A stretch of DNA of 64,000 nt. Source: Cordia subcordata (taxonomy: Eukaryota > Streptophyta > Magnoliopsida > Boraginales > Cordiaceae). The DNA lies in NCBI GenBank assembly GCA_028554755.1, contig JAPTOF010000021.1, positions 6,487,001 through 6,551,000 of the forward strand. The letters run 5' to 3'. The notes below the pieces were generated by a model that saw nothing but the letters and a program-made list of their open reading frames with translations, was not told the origin of the DNA and made no database searches. Shown here one piece after another: positions 1-12,646 of the stretch. The position numbers and the translations under genes were made by a program. The stretch's first letter is position 1; every line of letters begins with the position of its first letter.

Positions 1-6
1 TGATAT

Positions 7-354
7 ATGCACAGGGTTTGCTATCGGTGCAAAAGACATTTTGCTATTTATATTGTATCAACAAATCGACCATCTATAGGACTTTTATATTACAAGTGTG
101 ATAAATGTGATATATTCTGGTGGTGTGTCCCTCGATTGGCTACTTGGACAAAGACCGGTGAAACTATTATCACTGTGACCTTGCAAATGGGTGTGGCCAT
201 GGATGACGAAGAAGAAGAGGGTGACGAAGTGACTTCAGCATGTAATCGCATCGTCATGAAGGATGAGTCCAAGAGGGTCGAATTCTTGAAAAAAATTATG
301 GCTTGTGGGTGTTTGTTGCTTAGTCATGCTTGCTATGAATTTCTTGCTTACTAG
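7..354 (+). CDS. GRF-type zinc-finger-like small protein, probably transposon-associated
   Basis: A 115-residue ORF. Residues 5-8 form a CxxC pair (C-Y-R-C). Around residues 31-40 a second cysteine pair is followed by aromatic residues (CDKCDIFWW), after an STN-R-like stretch. This resembles the GRF zinc finger, a small nucleic-acid-binding fold found in many short plant proteins and in transposon-linked ORFs. An acidic run (DDEEEEGDE) follows at about residues 66-73, then a hydrophobic C terminus (CGCLLLSHACYEFL), as seen in plant GRF proteins with a membrane or coiled-coil tail. The first ATG near the window edge was used, so upstream exons could be missing. It lies next to a decayed Ulp1-like gene. 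The fold call is inference from cysteine spacing. It may be a fragment rather than a working gene. Confidence 0.45.
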   Translation: MHRVCYRCKRHFAIYIVSTNRPSIGLLYYKCDKCDIFWWCVPRLATWTKTGETIITVTLQMGVAMDDEEEEGDEVTSACNRIVMKDESKRVEFLKKIMACGCLLLSHACYEFLAY

Positions 355-834
355 CACGAAATGATTATGGTTCCTCTATGTTTAGGCTGTTATATTTTAA
401 TGGTACTTGGTTTGTATAATATTCATGTGTTTTGGATGATAGACAATGGAGAAGTAACATGTTTACTTCTCTCGGTTAACTACTATTTTGGTTTATGTTG
501 TTAAGTTCTATTTTGATGGTATGGTATGTTGTTAAGTTATCATTTAGTTTTTGTTTAAATCTTTGAAATCTATTTCTCAGATGAAATAATCTTTTCGATG
601 ATTTCCTGGGCATATCTTTTAGTTACATGGAATAATTTTAATGGGATTTTTAGGTTACATGAAATAATTTCTAGGCATATTATAAATTGTTGGCTAATAT
701 TCATTTAAGTTATTTGAAACAAATATTTGAAATCTATCTTTGAATATTATATAAAATTATTTTTTGGACGGAATATCTATCTTTGAATAGGATCAATATT
801 TGAAATCTATCTTTGAATATTAAGTTCAGTAATA

Positions 835-1020
835 TGTTAGGATCATATTGACCCCTACGAATTGGATATCAAAATATGGTCTAATAAGGCTAGGATTTAA
901 TTAAGTTATATGATAGTTGGTTACTAAAACTTCTTGACTTTTTATTAAGTTACATGTTAGGATCAATAATGACCCCTACAAAATGGATACCAAAATTTGG
1001 ACTAATAAGACTAGGTTTTT
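835..1020. repeat. Diverged direct repeat, about 65 bp, 120 bp apart
   Basis: Two stretches starting near 835 and 955 both read TGTTAGGATCA, then GACCCCTAC, then TGGATA and CTAATAAG-CTAGG with scattered differences. They are a diverged direct duplication in AT-rich DNA. No gene is visible between 361 and 1250. Confidence 0.6.
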
Positions 1021-1256
1021 AACAAGTGCATGGTTTTGCTGGGCTTTTACCCAGTGCATGGTTTTGTTTTCTTAACAAATGCAAAGAGCAACTAATATTG
1101 ACACAAATAACACTATGTTCACAAGTAATACAAAATATTTTTAAAAACATATTTTTAATAACATACCATAATAAAATTATAACATAATAAGCATAATAAT
1201 GCCATAATGCACCAACATCAACGTGTCCATAAACTGGCTACCAACCATACAAGCAG

Positions 1257-2890
1257 TCATTGTCTATTAGCCAACATAAAATAGTGCATAACAACATAAA
1301 AACAAATATCAAACAGTCCATAATAGTCATACAAGCATAGAAACAAAATCAAATAAACGGCTAGTAAGAAAATCCTCAAAGTCCAGCAATTGGGTTCTTC
1401 AAGTTCCCCTAGTGGTGCCACATAGTCAAGGCAAACTCTCTTCTCAAGATACTTGAACTCTTTGCCTTGGAAGCAGATAGATCTCCTAGGTTTTTCATCA
1501 TCAAGCATGTATAAAGGCCACAATTAGATGACCTAATTTCCCTACACACCCATTTCGTTGGCTCAATTTCAAAATTAATAATCCTCTTATTCTTGCTCAT
1601 GTATTGGAAGGCATCAACCATAATTAAGAGATCATCTAGGTAGTGCAACTACATATGCCATATGTTTAAGTTTAATTAGTTTTGGAAAAACCAAAAAACA
1701 TAATTAGCTGCCAATAACATGAAAGGTACATTAAATTACCAGCTTGGTCACATCATTTTGAATGGGGTTTTGGTGCTGTGGCTTTGGGCTCGAAGTCACA
1801 TATTAGGACTTTATAGTAAGTGAAGTCAACAACAACCAATCACTAATGCTTATTCATGTAGTTGCATGGTACGTAAATATGTTAAGAAGGGGAAATAGCA
1901 AATGCTACCATTTCATTAACCAAGCCAAAAGCTTATGTACATGAAAACGCTAGGAATAAAATCTTCAAGTATACCTGCTCACAATCACTAATGCTCCCAA
2001 CATACTTACTCTTGCTTCCAGCTTTGCCCCAAAAGTGATGTATGCGTGTGTCTATGGGATACTCTCGCTTGATTTTTTGGAGGAGTTGTTGCTGCAATGA
2101 AATCACCACATCAGAACACCTAATAAATAAAGTTAAAGTTAACAAAAATGAAGTAATAAATTGTATATAATTAATTGTACTCAAAAAAAATTTTGATGGC
2201 ATGTACTACCTCAGAATGCTTTCACTTTGCCTCCTCATCACTTTTGAAAGTTGTGAGACAAAGCAATGAACAACCTGTGAATAGGTACACTTTAAGTTCC
2301 TATTAATACATGGTAGAATACTGGAAAAAAAACATTATTCCAATTTAAAATTATGTATTATGTACAAAATCGGTAACAAATTTCTTGGGCAATAACTCTA
2401 GCATGTTTCCCCTTACCAAGAATGACAAACCATTGTCAACAACAACCTCGCTGAAATGTGAAATTAACCAAATATAGTTAGATGTTTCACACAATATATT
2501 ACTTAAAAATAAAATGTAAATGGTGCTAACTTTAGATCCCTGTCTGAGGAAAACAAATAATTAGCAAGGGCATCATCATCCACCATAAAATTCCTAGCAA
2601 CCTCAGGAAACATTCCTAGCACAATCACTAATGGGTATTGTCAAGAGCATTGCCTCTCTTTGAAGAGCTACCTATATGCAAACGGCCAAACAATTTCTTC
2701 CCAGCATTACATTTTACTTTACCCTTTCCCAAGTTTTGCACATTTTTGTTGTTGTAGAGGGACGTGATCGAGGCACAATCCTCGCCCCCTACTTCACCAA
2801 ATCCTGCATTTCCCTTAACATCTTTATTTTCATCATTCTTGTTGCCCTCATTACCATGATGCAATGGTTCTTCCCTTAAAGGCATAGAAT
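1257..2890 (-). pseudogene. Decayed Ulp1-like (C48) cysteine protease gene of transposon type
   Basis: Read from 2885 down, the minus strand carries pieces of one protein family in order. First is a charged, glycine-rich segment (2885-2628). A frameshifted stretch with V-A-R-N-F-M-V-D-D-D-A-L-A and Y-L-F-S-S-D follows (about 2620-2530), then E-V-V-V-D-N-G-L-S-F-L (about 2450-2420). Next is a 2202-1933 segment ending S-I-S-D-C-E-Q-V-Y, and last a segment (1648-1409) with S-S-N-C-G-L-Y-T-C-L-M-M-K. That final motif matches the Cys-Gly region of Ulp1/SENP peptidases, where the cysteine is the nucleophile. Such genes are SUMO-protease-like and are often captured by MULE or CACTA elements. The pieces lie in different frames with stops between them, so the copy is broken unless unrecognised introns join them. 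A related fragment lies at 29.6-30.3 kb. Confidence 0.55.
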
Positions 2891-2999
2891 TTAGGGAATT
2901 CTAGACTTCTCAAAGAAAGCCATCATAAGTCCCTTCAGTCCCCTAATCTCTGCTCTTTGTTCTTTCATCTCTTTTTTCATCTTTTTCATATCTGTCTTC

Positions 3000-4480
3000 A
3001 TGGCCTATCCCATAACAGAAACAATATTAGAAGAGGATTTAAGCATCAAGAGAAATTAAATCAAATGCAGTTAGGTAAGAAGGTTTAGTGTTTTCTTTTC
3101 GGATGGTCTAACACAAGATGGACTCCTCTTTCGCTTTTGACCACTTAATGACTTGATTGCAAAATAAAAACCAACACAAAAAATTACAAGTATAATGCAA
3201 ACCAAGAAATTTGTCACTTTAGTTCTTATTTTATCGTCTCGACATTATCTACCTTGAATCAAATCCATGAAACTCTCTAATTAGGCCATAGAATTCAAAC
3301 TATAGCCAAGAAAATCAAACACACTTTGTGTCGATATAGTCAAAACACCAAATTTCATAAATGTTCACGATCAAAATCGCAACTTAAACTAGTGAGATGT
3401 CATGTGCAATCGACCAAAGACGAAGACATTAAAAATCAAACACACAATTTCGACTATGACTTCGAGCATTGAGTTTAACTAGTGACAAAGTCGTGCACAA
3501 ACGACCATAATAGAGACAAGGTCATTAAAAATGAAACAAACAAGTATTTCGATTAAAACTCAAACAACTAGTAGTGATATCGTGCACAATCAAATAGACC
3601 AACATGCAAGTACCAATTGCAAATGACTTCGACCATGAAATATAGATTTAAACCCACATGCAAGTATCAATTGCAAATGACTTCGACCATAGAAATAAAG
3701 TACACAAATCTATTTCATATTTGAATAAGAAAAGGAAATAAACTAAATTAAATGAAAAAAATTAGAAAATAGTGCCTAGATTTAACAACTGAAACCCTAA
3801 CAAAAAAATTTTAAAATTTTCAAAACATAAGACACCATAAAATAATGGAAATTTCACAAAATACAATTGAAAAGCTTTAAATAATGGAGATTTCATGTAC
3901 CTTAGATGCGGCAGCTTTGCATTAGCCTTCACGTTGTCTTTCGCAATGGCTGCGAGTGGGTGGTAGTGCGGAGGCAACAGTGGTACACGAAACTAAGGTG
4001 TCGGTTCAAGACCCTGAAGGGTTCACGGTTGAAGTATAGTTTGAGAATGACAGTTGAAGAGGATTGGTTTTGGATTCAAGTTCTAAAGAGTTTTGTTGTA
4101 ATGATGGTGGTACCATAGGGTTTAGGGGTGGGTCAAAGAAACTACAAAGAGAAATAATCGTGCTTGTTGTTAAAGATGAAGATAAAGAACCACTTGAGGT
4201 GGCCGCTAATAAAGAAACGTTATTTATCGTTTCGTTTAGATAACCAGATGAAAATAATAGGGTTAGAGAAGGTAAAGGGTTGAAGGGGTGCAGGGTTGAT
4301 TGGACTTCTATCACACTTCAAACAGTTGATTTGAAGTGTCTCGGGTTTCACTTTTTTTTTTTTTGCCTTCCCAACGCACACTCTCTCTTCTTTTATAATA
4401 TTACAATTAGATAATATAAAATAAAATATCATTTGTACACGTTTCCTCGACAAAAAAAAAGAATATGATAGAATAAGTTA
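3000..4480. other. Gene-free interval upstream of the Ulp1-like pseudogene
   Basis: No ORF here resembles a known protein. A 102-codon minus ORF at 4314-4006 is rich in Ser, Leu and Pro with no domain signature. A roughly 40-bp unit (ACATGCAAGTA then AATTGCAAATGACTTCGACC) occurs twice, at about 3602-3642 and 3656-3696. A T-run lies near 4352-4365. Confidence 0.5.
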
Positions 4481-4489
4481 GCTGCATCG

Positions 4490-6080
4490 TTTTACGTGTA
4501 GGGTATGTAAGTCACATCCTATGACAATGGGGCAAAAGTCAATTTCAAAAATTTCCAAGACCCTGCCTTGCAAGTACCATAGATGTTTGGAAGATGGACC
4601 TGTTGCAAGTGGAGGAGATTGATGTGGACTGTGGAGCAAGCTTCTTAACGCCATAATTGTCACAATTGAATTGATTTAATTTTAATTTCAATTTATTTAC
4701 TTAACTAGCAAGTCTTAGTGTTTCCTTTTCTAGCAATTTTTTTTTTTTTACAACAAGGAAAATCCAGCTGGTGGAGCTCGATTACTGGTACGCCTGGTGG
4801 AGCTCAACCACCAACTAGCAAACATCGGGTATACCAATTTAGTCGACAACACTCAATTCAAGGTCAAGAACTAGATTCGAATTCACGTCATAAGTTATAT
4901 CTATTTTCAACTCTTATTATTGGGACATTCTTAGGAGACTTTTCTAGCAAGTTTGTTGTTTCCTTTCATTAACATAATTTCAAATATTGTCTCATATTAG
5001 CATAGATTGTCTTCTCTCTTGAGTTTTCCAAGTTTTCGATTTGTCGTGTGCGTATCCATTCATGTTGCACGTCTGTGGTAATTGGGTAGATTAGTCCACA
5101 CAACAGTTACATTTACCATTACTCCCACAGTTTGGTGTGGTCCAATTATTACTTTATTATTTCCAAACATTCCGACCACGGCATAACCAATCCAAAAGTG
5201 AAGAGTTCTGACTTCTGTTAAAATTATTGAACTATATTGTGCTCTCCAATGGATAAGGGAACATTCGAAATATTGTACAGCCATAGTGCCAAAGCGAAAA
5301 AAGTTCTCGCAAAGCATTCACAACTTAAGCCAACAGCCTTACTTCGCGAGTGATGATCTATTGATCTCCTCACACTATTATTATGTTATGAGTGATATCA
5401 ACTTATACGGCCAGCATCATTTCAATTAACATGCACCAACATTGATGCTAAACTACTTCATAACGTATAAAGGAATTAGCCACAAGGACAAGAATATTCA
5501 GAATGATCAGGTTTACAGGCAAGTGGCCTTTTCCTCATCAAACCTAATCTAACTTGGAAAAACTTACAAACCGGTCCGCCCAAGCCACCACCCCATGAAA
5601 AAAATGAGGCCCACATGATTTTTTGGCTTTGTTGTGTAAAAGGTGGTGGGGGCGATGCCGGTTGGAAGACCAACCCATCAAATTCTATTCCATGACACGA
5701 ATTGGTCTTCACTGATCATTCCTCATCCATCTCAAAGTTATTTAGAGCTTGCATTTTTCACTAGAAATCTCAAGACCTATGATATTGCTACCAACTAGCA
5801 GAAAAGAGCTACAAATCATGAACCTTCTTCGCCCAGAAGTTGAGGAATTTGACGGTTTCTGGCCGGCTACCAATTAGAAGTGCAACATGCTGAACAAAGT
5901 GTGTTAGCAGGAGAAGGAATTTGGCTAGTAATTGAAAATTTTAAGCAGCTGATAAAAGACATCTTCGTTGAGTGAAGATTACAGAAGAATTACCAATACG
6001 AAAAGAAGATTCATCATATGAGTAAATGTGGTCAAACATTTATTCAATTAGACGCGTATTAAATGATTATTTGCAGGGCC
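4490..6080. other. Intergenic region downstream of SPP
   Basis: No protein or RNA gene was recognised. The part nearest 6095 probably holds the SPP 3' UTR, since transcription comes from the right. A clear polyadenylation site could not be picked. ORFs here are short and lack family signatures. Confidence 0.5.
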
Positions 6081-6094
6081 GGGCACTGCAAAAT

Positions 6095-9000
6095 TTAGAA
6101 TAACCAGGTAGTATTATAGATTGGGCCTGCTCCATCCAACCATGTTTGCTGCACATGTGTCCAAGTAAGCCCTTCAGTAGCACTAACATCCTGAGTGCAA
6201 AGCGGAAATATATTTCACAAGAGGTGCAATTTGTAAAGAAAATTTTGGCAATTGAACCTTGAGAGACTTACCTTCGAACTCAACAAAACTGTGGTCAAAC
6301 AACACTGCTGCTCTTCACCTGCAACAATCAACTAGTTGTCAGATAACATGAAGCAGAACGAGAAAAGATGCGGACAGATTAAGCCAAATACATATCACAC
6401 TGGTCCAGCATTCATGTGGTTCAAAGTGGTCCTTTGCATTCATATTCTGGCTCTAAGAATTTGCGGATTTTATCATGGTAATATCTCTTTATGGCACCGT
6501 GACATTTTGTTACAGTTACCGAATGAGATATGTTCATCAGAAGAATATTCTTTTCAAGAAAACATTCTTGCATAACTCTCTAGCTTGGCCTTGAAATGGG
6601 CTAGCATCCAAAAAGGCCACATCAATGTTCCTTGTGTATTCGAAATCAAACCAGTTTGAGGAGCTGGTTGAGCTTCCCACACATGCCAGACTTGAGTTCA
6701 TATTGTCAAATAGACACTTTTCCAGAATAATTACATTTTCCCCAAAGAGATGTATTTTGATTAGAACGTAGTTCTCCTGAACTTTTCGAAATCCAACTAA
6801 TGTTCTTCCTTTTCATCACCTTGGTGGTGCAGAGTGCATAAAAACAGCAGCATTATCTCTATCAGGCGGCAAACGACAATAGAGAAGAAAAATAATAGGC
6901 AAATCCAAAACAACACTGATAAGAAGTGACAGTAAATGTAAAACTGCTTTGAAGGGAAATAATGTGATTAAGCCAGCCAACCAATAGAACGAGCAAGCTA
7001 AACACAGTGGTGGTGCAGCAACTTGAGAAACGCTAAATCCCATTATCAGCTTTTTCCGAGAGATAATAGAATATGAAAAAAAAAACAAACACAGTGGTGG
7101 TGCAGCAACTTGAGAAACGCTAAATCCCATAATCAGCTTTTTGCGAGAGATAATAGAATATGAAAAAAAAAACACACACACACACAGGCATTTTCAGTTT
7201 AGAGTTCAGTGGACAAACCAACATCAACAGGATACAGAGTAATCCATAACAAATATCTAGTACGAGGGACCTGAATAATTAGCAGCGTAAAGCAAATATA
7301 TTGTGGCCATATTTTACAGTAAATATAATTATTAAAATAAAATAAATATGTCAACCCAAATTTATGTTAAGAAGTACCATCTTACAAAAATAAATTACCC
7401 ATCAATTATTCTGACTATAACCATACAAATAGAAATCTAATATTTAAATGACTAGATCAACAAGACTCAGACTGCAAAACAAGGGATATATAATGAAAAA
7501 AGACCATATGTGTTTGTCAGAAGAAAATCGGTTTGCCATGTTCCAGGTTTCTTGCACAAACAGTCAAAAGATAACTCAGACAGCAGGAAACCAGCCTGCC
7601 CAGGCTGAGCGTAATAAGATTTCAAATTGACTCAAGATAATGGGATAAATTAAGGAAAACCATCTAATCAGGAGAAGAACCCTCACTGCATAGTTCCCAC
7701 TTCTTGAACCTCACAAGCCATGAGTCTGAACCAATCTGTAAAGGTAATACCTGATCCACCCAAATCCGGAATGGTTTTCCTTGCTTGTCCCCATAACATG
7801 ATCTCAATGCATTCACAAAGTCACAAAGAGAATTTTCGATGCCAGATGGGTGGACAAAGACACCAGATGGACACTGCACAAGTTAAAAAGGTAATTAAAG
7901 CCATTAAGCAATCTGAACTAGGAGAAGCAGGAAGACTAGCATAGTTAAGTTCAACCAAAAGTCAAATATAACCATGACTTGGCTCTTTCATACAACTAAT
8001 GCAATAGCTTTAAATCGATTCGAAGTCACTTCTGAACAATATGAACAATATTTTGGTCCTAGTTCCGAATTCCAATTTATGGAATCTAGTGGAATGAACT
8101 ACCAAATTTCTAAACTGAAAAGGAAAATGAACTACCAAATTTATAATCCGAAAAGGAATGACCTTATCTTAATTATAGGTTGGTATTAGAGTCTTACAAC
8201 AGAAAGCTGTCAAGTGAGTAACACAAGTTGGAAAGAAAGAGATAAGCCGGAAATACGAACCAGAGTCTTTTATTTACCCATAACACATAAATGCATGTGC
8301 ATGCACACACCGACAGAAAGGTAAATGGATCCACTCTTATCAACTATTTTAACAATAGGAACAAATAGTCCCTAGTTTGTCCTAGCACTATGTTATACAA
8401 TCTGCAGTCTTTTTATTTCTGAATTTCTCTAGTTTATCTACAGCACCATGTCATTTAAGTCCTTTGCATTTAAACATTACACGGTTAAACAAATACTGGA
8501 AGCCAAAGTCTGAGATCCCTGTAAAGCATAAACCTATAGCTGGCATCAAATCACCTGAGCATCAGGTATCAATTTTTTTTTCCCCTTCTAAGGTTAAAAG
8601 CACTTCCAAACTTCAAAATCAGCAACCAGACTAATTAACTTTGTGGCTAGTCACCAAGCTATATACAATATCTGAATACAAAAGTTCAAAATACAGTAGT
8701 GAAGGATATCGTACATACACAAACTGTTTTCAAATTTGCCAAGTAAAGCTCCAAATTCTCAGTTTCTGCACGTCTCCATCTCTCAAAGAACACGTAAAAT
8801 TTTACTACTTCATAAGCAGGATCAAATTTCTCTAACTTAGACTCCGACATCTCCGGTATGTCTCTAGGAGATGTACTTGGACCAAGTTTAAAATGACCAA
8901 TTGCTTGTATGATTCCTGCTGCACATCTCTCTGTGGCATGAATAATTTTAGGATTGTTTTTAGCATTTACAGCATGCCAGTGCAGCAATTCTTCTTGTGC

Positions 9001-10147
9001 GTTGGCAACCTGGAAGAGTGGAAACATGTCAGGAAGCACTGACAAAACAAAAAGTTGAAAATCCATTGATAAAGTGATAATCGAAGAATCAGATGCCAAC
9101 CATGCACCCATATACTTCAGGAATGCTAAATAATTCCGCATCATTTCCGGAGTCACCGCAAGCAAGAGTGTTGTCAGGTAATTTACCCTCGCTCTCAAAT
9201 TTTTTAAGTAAATAAGCAAGCGCTTGCCCTTTCCCAGCGCCTTGTGGTAGTATATCCAAGTCCATCCCTCCACTGTAGATTATTTTCACATCTAACTGAC
9301 CAATCATATAGCAAAATGGGTTAGTGAGGCAAGGCAAGTAACTAGCGCCTTTCAGAACAAGAAACTCCACCTGAAAGTTTAACATTTGTCTCCTCCAGGT
9401 AAAGAAGAACCTAAGTAATATTGCTATGGAGAACTCTGCGAAATAAAAGCTTTATCATACCCCACGATTTTTCAATTGAGCACAAAGAGCTTTCATGACA
9501 TCCTGAGCCTTGTCTTTCTGCACAGTAAAGCTAACCTTGTGTGGTCGTTGCTCTGTATCTGACTGCACAGCCCAGAAGATCATTATAAAGACACATGAAG
9601 CAAAAACCATTTTCTCAGTTGCCATAACCTTCATAGCACCCAATCACACAGAACTTTGGAAAAGATAATTTATATGACTAGCTGTCAGTTATCTTACTGT
9701 AGGGAATTAAACAATATACCTGAGGAGCGAGTTCCGGAAACTTGCTTGTCTCCTCTATAACTATTTTCCTGTCCCATTTATGGTTTAGATATTCAACCCA
9801 ACCATTATCTGGCACCATAGAATTACCATATGCTATTTCAGTTCCAACAGACATTATTGTAATATCTGGGGTTAACAATGGCTTCTCTTTCCTCAACTGG
9901 TTGTACAATGTAGGCGACCTTCCAGTTGAGAATACTAGCAAGGAATTTTGACGGTAATTGGCTTCCCATAAGGCATTAAATCTAAGCAGGGACAGGTTTC
10001 CCTGATCATGATGATCAACCTGCAAGACAAGGCTTCTAATTAAGTTACAGAAATGTAGCTTGAAATAGAAAAACTAAGATAACTTACCATTGTATGGTCA
10101 AGGTCTGAAACTATCATGAGACGTGGAGCAATTTTAAGCCAATCCAT
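6095..10147 (-). CDS. SPP: Sucrose-phosphate phosphatase (EC 3.1.3.24), eight coding exons
   Basis: Hydrolyses sucrose 6F-phosphate to sucrose and phosphate in the cytosol, the final step of sucrose synthesis after sucrose-phosphate synthase. Coding exons on the minus strand: 10147-10088, 10019-9720, 9562-9461, 9295-9101, 9009-8719, 7873-7687, 6318-6272 and 6190-6095. All introns are GT-AG and the phases agree. The spliced length is 425 codons, the normal plant length. HAD-phosphatase motifs are present: S-D-L-D-H-T at residues 14-19 (D15 and D17 acidic pair), S-T-G-R-S-P near 51-56, G-A-G-K-G near 173-177, and G-D-S-G-N-D near 201-206. The S6PP C-terminal domain follows (about 260-425), with [18 protein letters not shown] and a final T-W-L-F. 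The start is the first ATG, just before the DxD motif. Exons 7 and 8 are small and easily missed; reading through the exon 6 donor would falsely end the protein at 7664. No inactivating change is seen. Confidence 0.96.
7001..7174. repeat. 87-bp tandem duplication in SPP intron 6
   Basis: A unit beginning AACACAGTGGTGGTGCAGCA and ending in an A-run occurs twice head to tail, at 7001-7087 and 7088-7174. The copies differ at only a few bases, so the duplication is recent. A short CA run follows. It lies in the 1368-bp intron between exons 6 and 7 and is not coding. Confidence 0.85.
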
Positions 10148-11955
10148 AGTTGATCTCAGACTGTATTCACTCTGCTCTAAGTGCATGAGTTTGTCAAACA
10201 CAAGATGGCACTTAAGTGACCAATAGCTTAATGGGAATCCCCAAGGAAAATAAATAGTCCAACAAGATTAGATTATTGAGATTGTGTTAAACAATATTAC
10301 ACTTTCAAGCAAGAATTCAGACAGAACTTAGACAAAGCATGGAAGAGTGACTACTCAATAGCGTACAAGTTTGGAGAAGTCTAGAAAAAATATCTAGCAG
10401 CAATGAGAAAATTATATAATATATTGAACATTGTAGCAGGCTAGATTAGAAACATAGAGGCCTCTTGTATGATAGAGAAAAGAAAGTCAAAAAATGCACA
10501 GTCTATGTTCACGACTAAAACATTCATATCCATGTGAAAAGGACAAAATATGTAGGAATTTCCAAGTTTCTAAACCACAAATATAAAATATATGCATGCA
10601 CATCCCTCTTATTCAATTTAAGGCTCCTATGATGTATCAAATTTATACGCAAACACAAATACAACTGTCTATTCAATTGAGGCTTCCTACCATTATCAAA
10701 TTTCAGTCTTCACAAGTATTTTCTTGATTCTTCAATATCATCGGTGCTGAGAAGGGGGGGTGGGGAAGGAGGAGGAGCTGGAGCTAGCTTAACATTGTGT
10801 CAATTCTCCATGAATCTACAAAATGAAGTGAATCTTTTGATTTCTCTCCCTATTAATCAACATAACAAACAGTTATGCACTTCAATCCATCATGACACCA
10901 CCATTATCATTGACCTCATTTCATCCGCTTTTTTCCAAGAATCATACTCTTATCACTTAACTAGATAAGAAAATAAAGTGAAAATATTTTGACTATCCCC
11001 TTAACCTATCCATCTTCACTATTAATTGTTGGATTATCTGGGCTTGGTGGGTTCAATTTTTGCTATTAATTGAAACTGAATCTCATATTCTGCAAATAAA
11101 GCTTCACATTATACCTTCATCTCAATTATACCATCATCTTGCTCGTCATTTATTAGCACTAATACATCTTGTGATCAGCTTGTTTTAGGATAGTGCCATT
11201 TACAGTCAACCCACATAAAGTTTACACAAAAAGAAATTCCTTTTAATTCTCCAATCTACGCATAGTATATACAAGAGGACCTAAACTCTGGATCAACAAT
11301 TCGCATTCTGAAATCATACTAGAATATTAGTTCGCCGTGGCCATAAATCATTCTCGACTAGCAAAGCTGATGCGCTAATCACCTTAAACTGCCAAAGCAA
11401 TCAAACGAATATTCACATAAGCTAGAAAATCAATTAAGCTAATGATCATTCCTTATAAAAGAAAATAAACTAATCTCTTGAAAGAAAAGAAAATCAAAAT
11501 TTTTTTTTTAAAAAAGCTAATTCATCACGAGATTTGCAATTAATAATTCAACTTATATCAATCACATTCAAGAGAAATGAAAACTAGTAAAAAAAATTCA
11601 ATTCGAAAAGACAGCTATGCAGAAACATCTGATCAGACGAAGCAATCAATTTTCTTGATCCAATCATTAATATTACACACACAGGCACATATACATACAT
11701 ACATACTGCATGTGTATATTAGTGTGTTACATATGTATATATATAAAGACGGAACGAAGAATACTTACCAGAATTTGAGTGATTAAAATATGAAAAAATG
11801 AAATTAGACACACTAAATTTGAATTATATGTATATATAGATACGCTTGGAGAGTAGCTGTCAATGTGGAGAGAATAGTGAGGTGGCGTGATGGCAACGAG
11901 TGTAGAAGCGCAAGCGATGGCAGCAGAGACGAAGCGAACGTGAGCTTGCTATTAA
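10148..11955 (-). other. SPP 5' untranslated region with a probable 1.6-kb leader intron
   Basis: A strong splice donor (minus strand CTCAAATTCTG then GTAAGTATT) sits at 11769/11768. A plausible acceptor (GCACTTAG) lies near 10184, about 37 bases upstream of the SPP start codon. The inferred leader exon runs from about 11950 to 11769. The interval holds no protein-coding gene; a G-rich run near 10755 is simple sequence. A leader intron is inference from splice motifs and needs transcript evidence. Confidence 0.45.
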
Positions 11956-11983
11956 TGTTTTGCAGTTTGATCATGCATTCACG

Positions 11984-11991
11984 ATATATAA
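11984..11991 (-). promoter_or_regulatory. Candidate TATA box for SPP
   Basis: On the minus strand the sequence reads AGCTTATATATCG, placing a TATATAT core about 30 bases upstream of the inferred start near 11955. A second TATATATA at about 11830 (minus) is inside the inferred leader and less likely to be used. Confidence 0.4.
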
Positions 11992-12228
11992 GCTTGAGCT
12001 ATGGCCTATGGATCAAAATGACTTCTTTTTGTAAATTTTACCGAGTGCCCATGCTACATCAGGGAAAGTTAGTACTTTTAAAATATTATTTCATGATTAA
12101 TGATGTTATTAAAATAATAGTAATTCTCATATATTAATTGAATTAAAAAATTAATATTCTTAAATAATAATTAAATAAAAAAACTAGTATTTTCAAATAA
12201 TTTTTTTCCTTTTATTTCAAGAAGTTGT

Positions 12229-12304
12229 CACGTGTCAACGGCAAGATTTATCAAGAGGTACAAGGAGGAACTACCACATGGCAGCATCACAATTCATCCA
12301 CGTG
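12229..12304. promoter_or_regulatory. Two G-box (CACGTG) sites upstream of SPP
   Basis: CACGTG occurs at 12229-12234 (inside TGTCACGTGTCA) and at 12299-12304 (inside ATCCACGTGCAA), about 280-350 bp upstream of the inferred SPP start. G-boxes bind bZIP and bHLH factors, including ABA and light regulators. The surrounding block (CTACCACATGGCAGC to GCAATAGCTGCTC) recurs near 20.7 kb, so the sites may have come with a repeat. Confidence 0.4.
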
Positions 12305-12593
12305 CAATAGCTGCTCTATTCCCCCCCCCCTGCCCCCAAAGAGATAGCAGAAGCATAGGGAATTTAGTTGGTAGTCTGAGAGACCTTATCTCATGATCCT
12401 TTAGGTGCATAGAGCACTGTGCATTTACTATTGTATGAACAATATGCGCTATTGTTCACGCAACAATAAATTAAAAAAAAATTATTATGCACACCCATAT
12501 ACATTTGTTCACCACCTCACAACTATTTGTTTAGTTGCTTTCATATATACATCCAATATTTGTTCATTACCATATAACTATTTGTTCACTGTT

Positions 12594-12646
12594 TATATAT
12601 ATATATATATATATGTATATACATATATATATGTATGTATATATAA
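12594..12646. repeat. (TA)n-rich microsatellite
   Basis: A TATATATA run interrupted by TGTATATACATA and ATGTATGTA, typical of replication slippage. Confidence 0.8.

Noticed and set aside
6816..7181. 121-codon minus ORF with an internal repeat
   Set aside because: It lies in SPP intron 6 and is created by the 87-bp duplication. No protein family is recognised.
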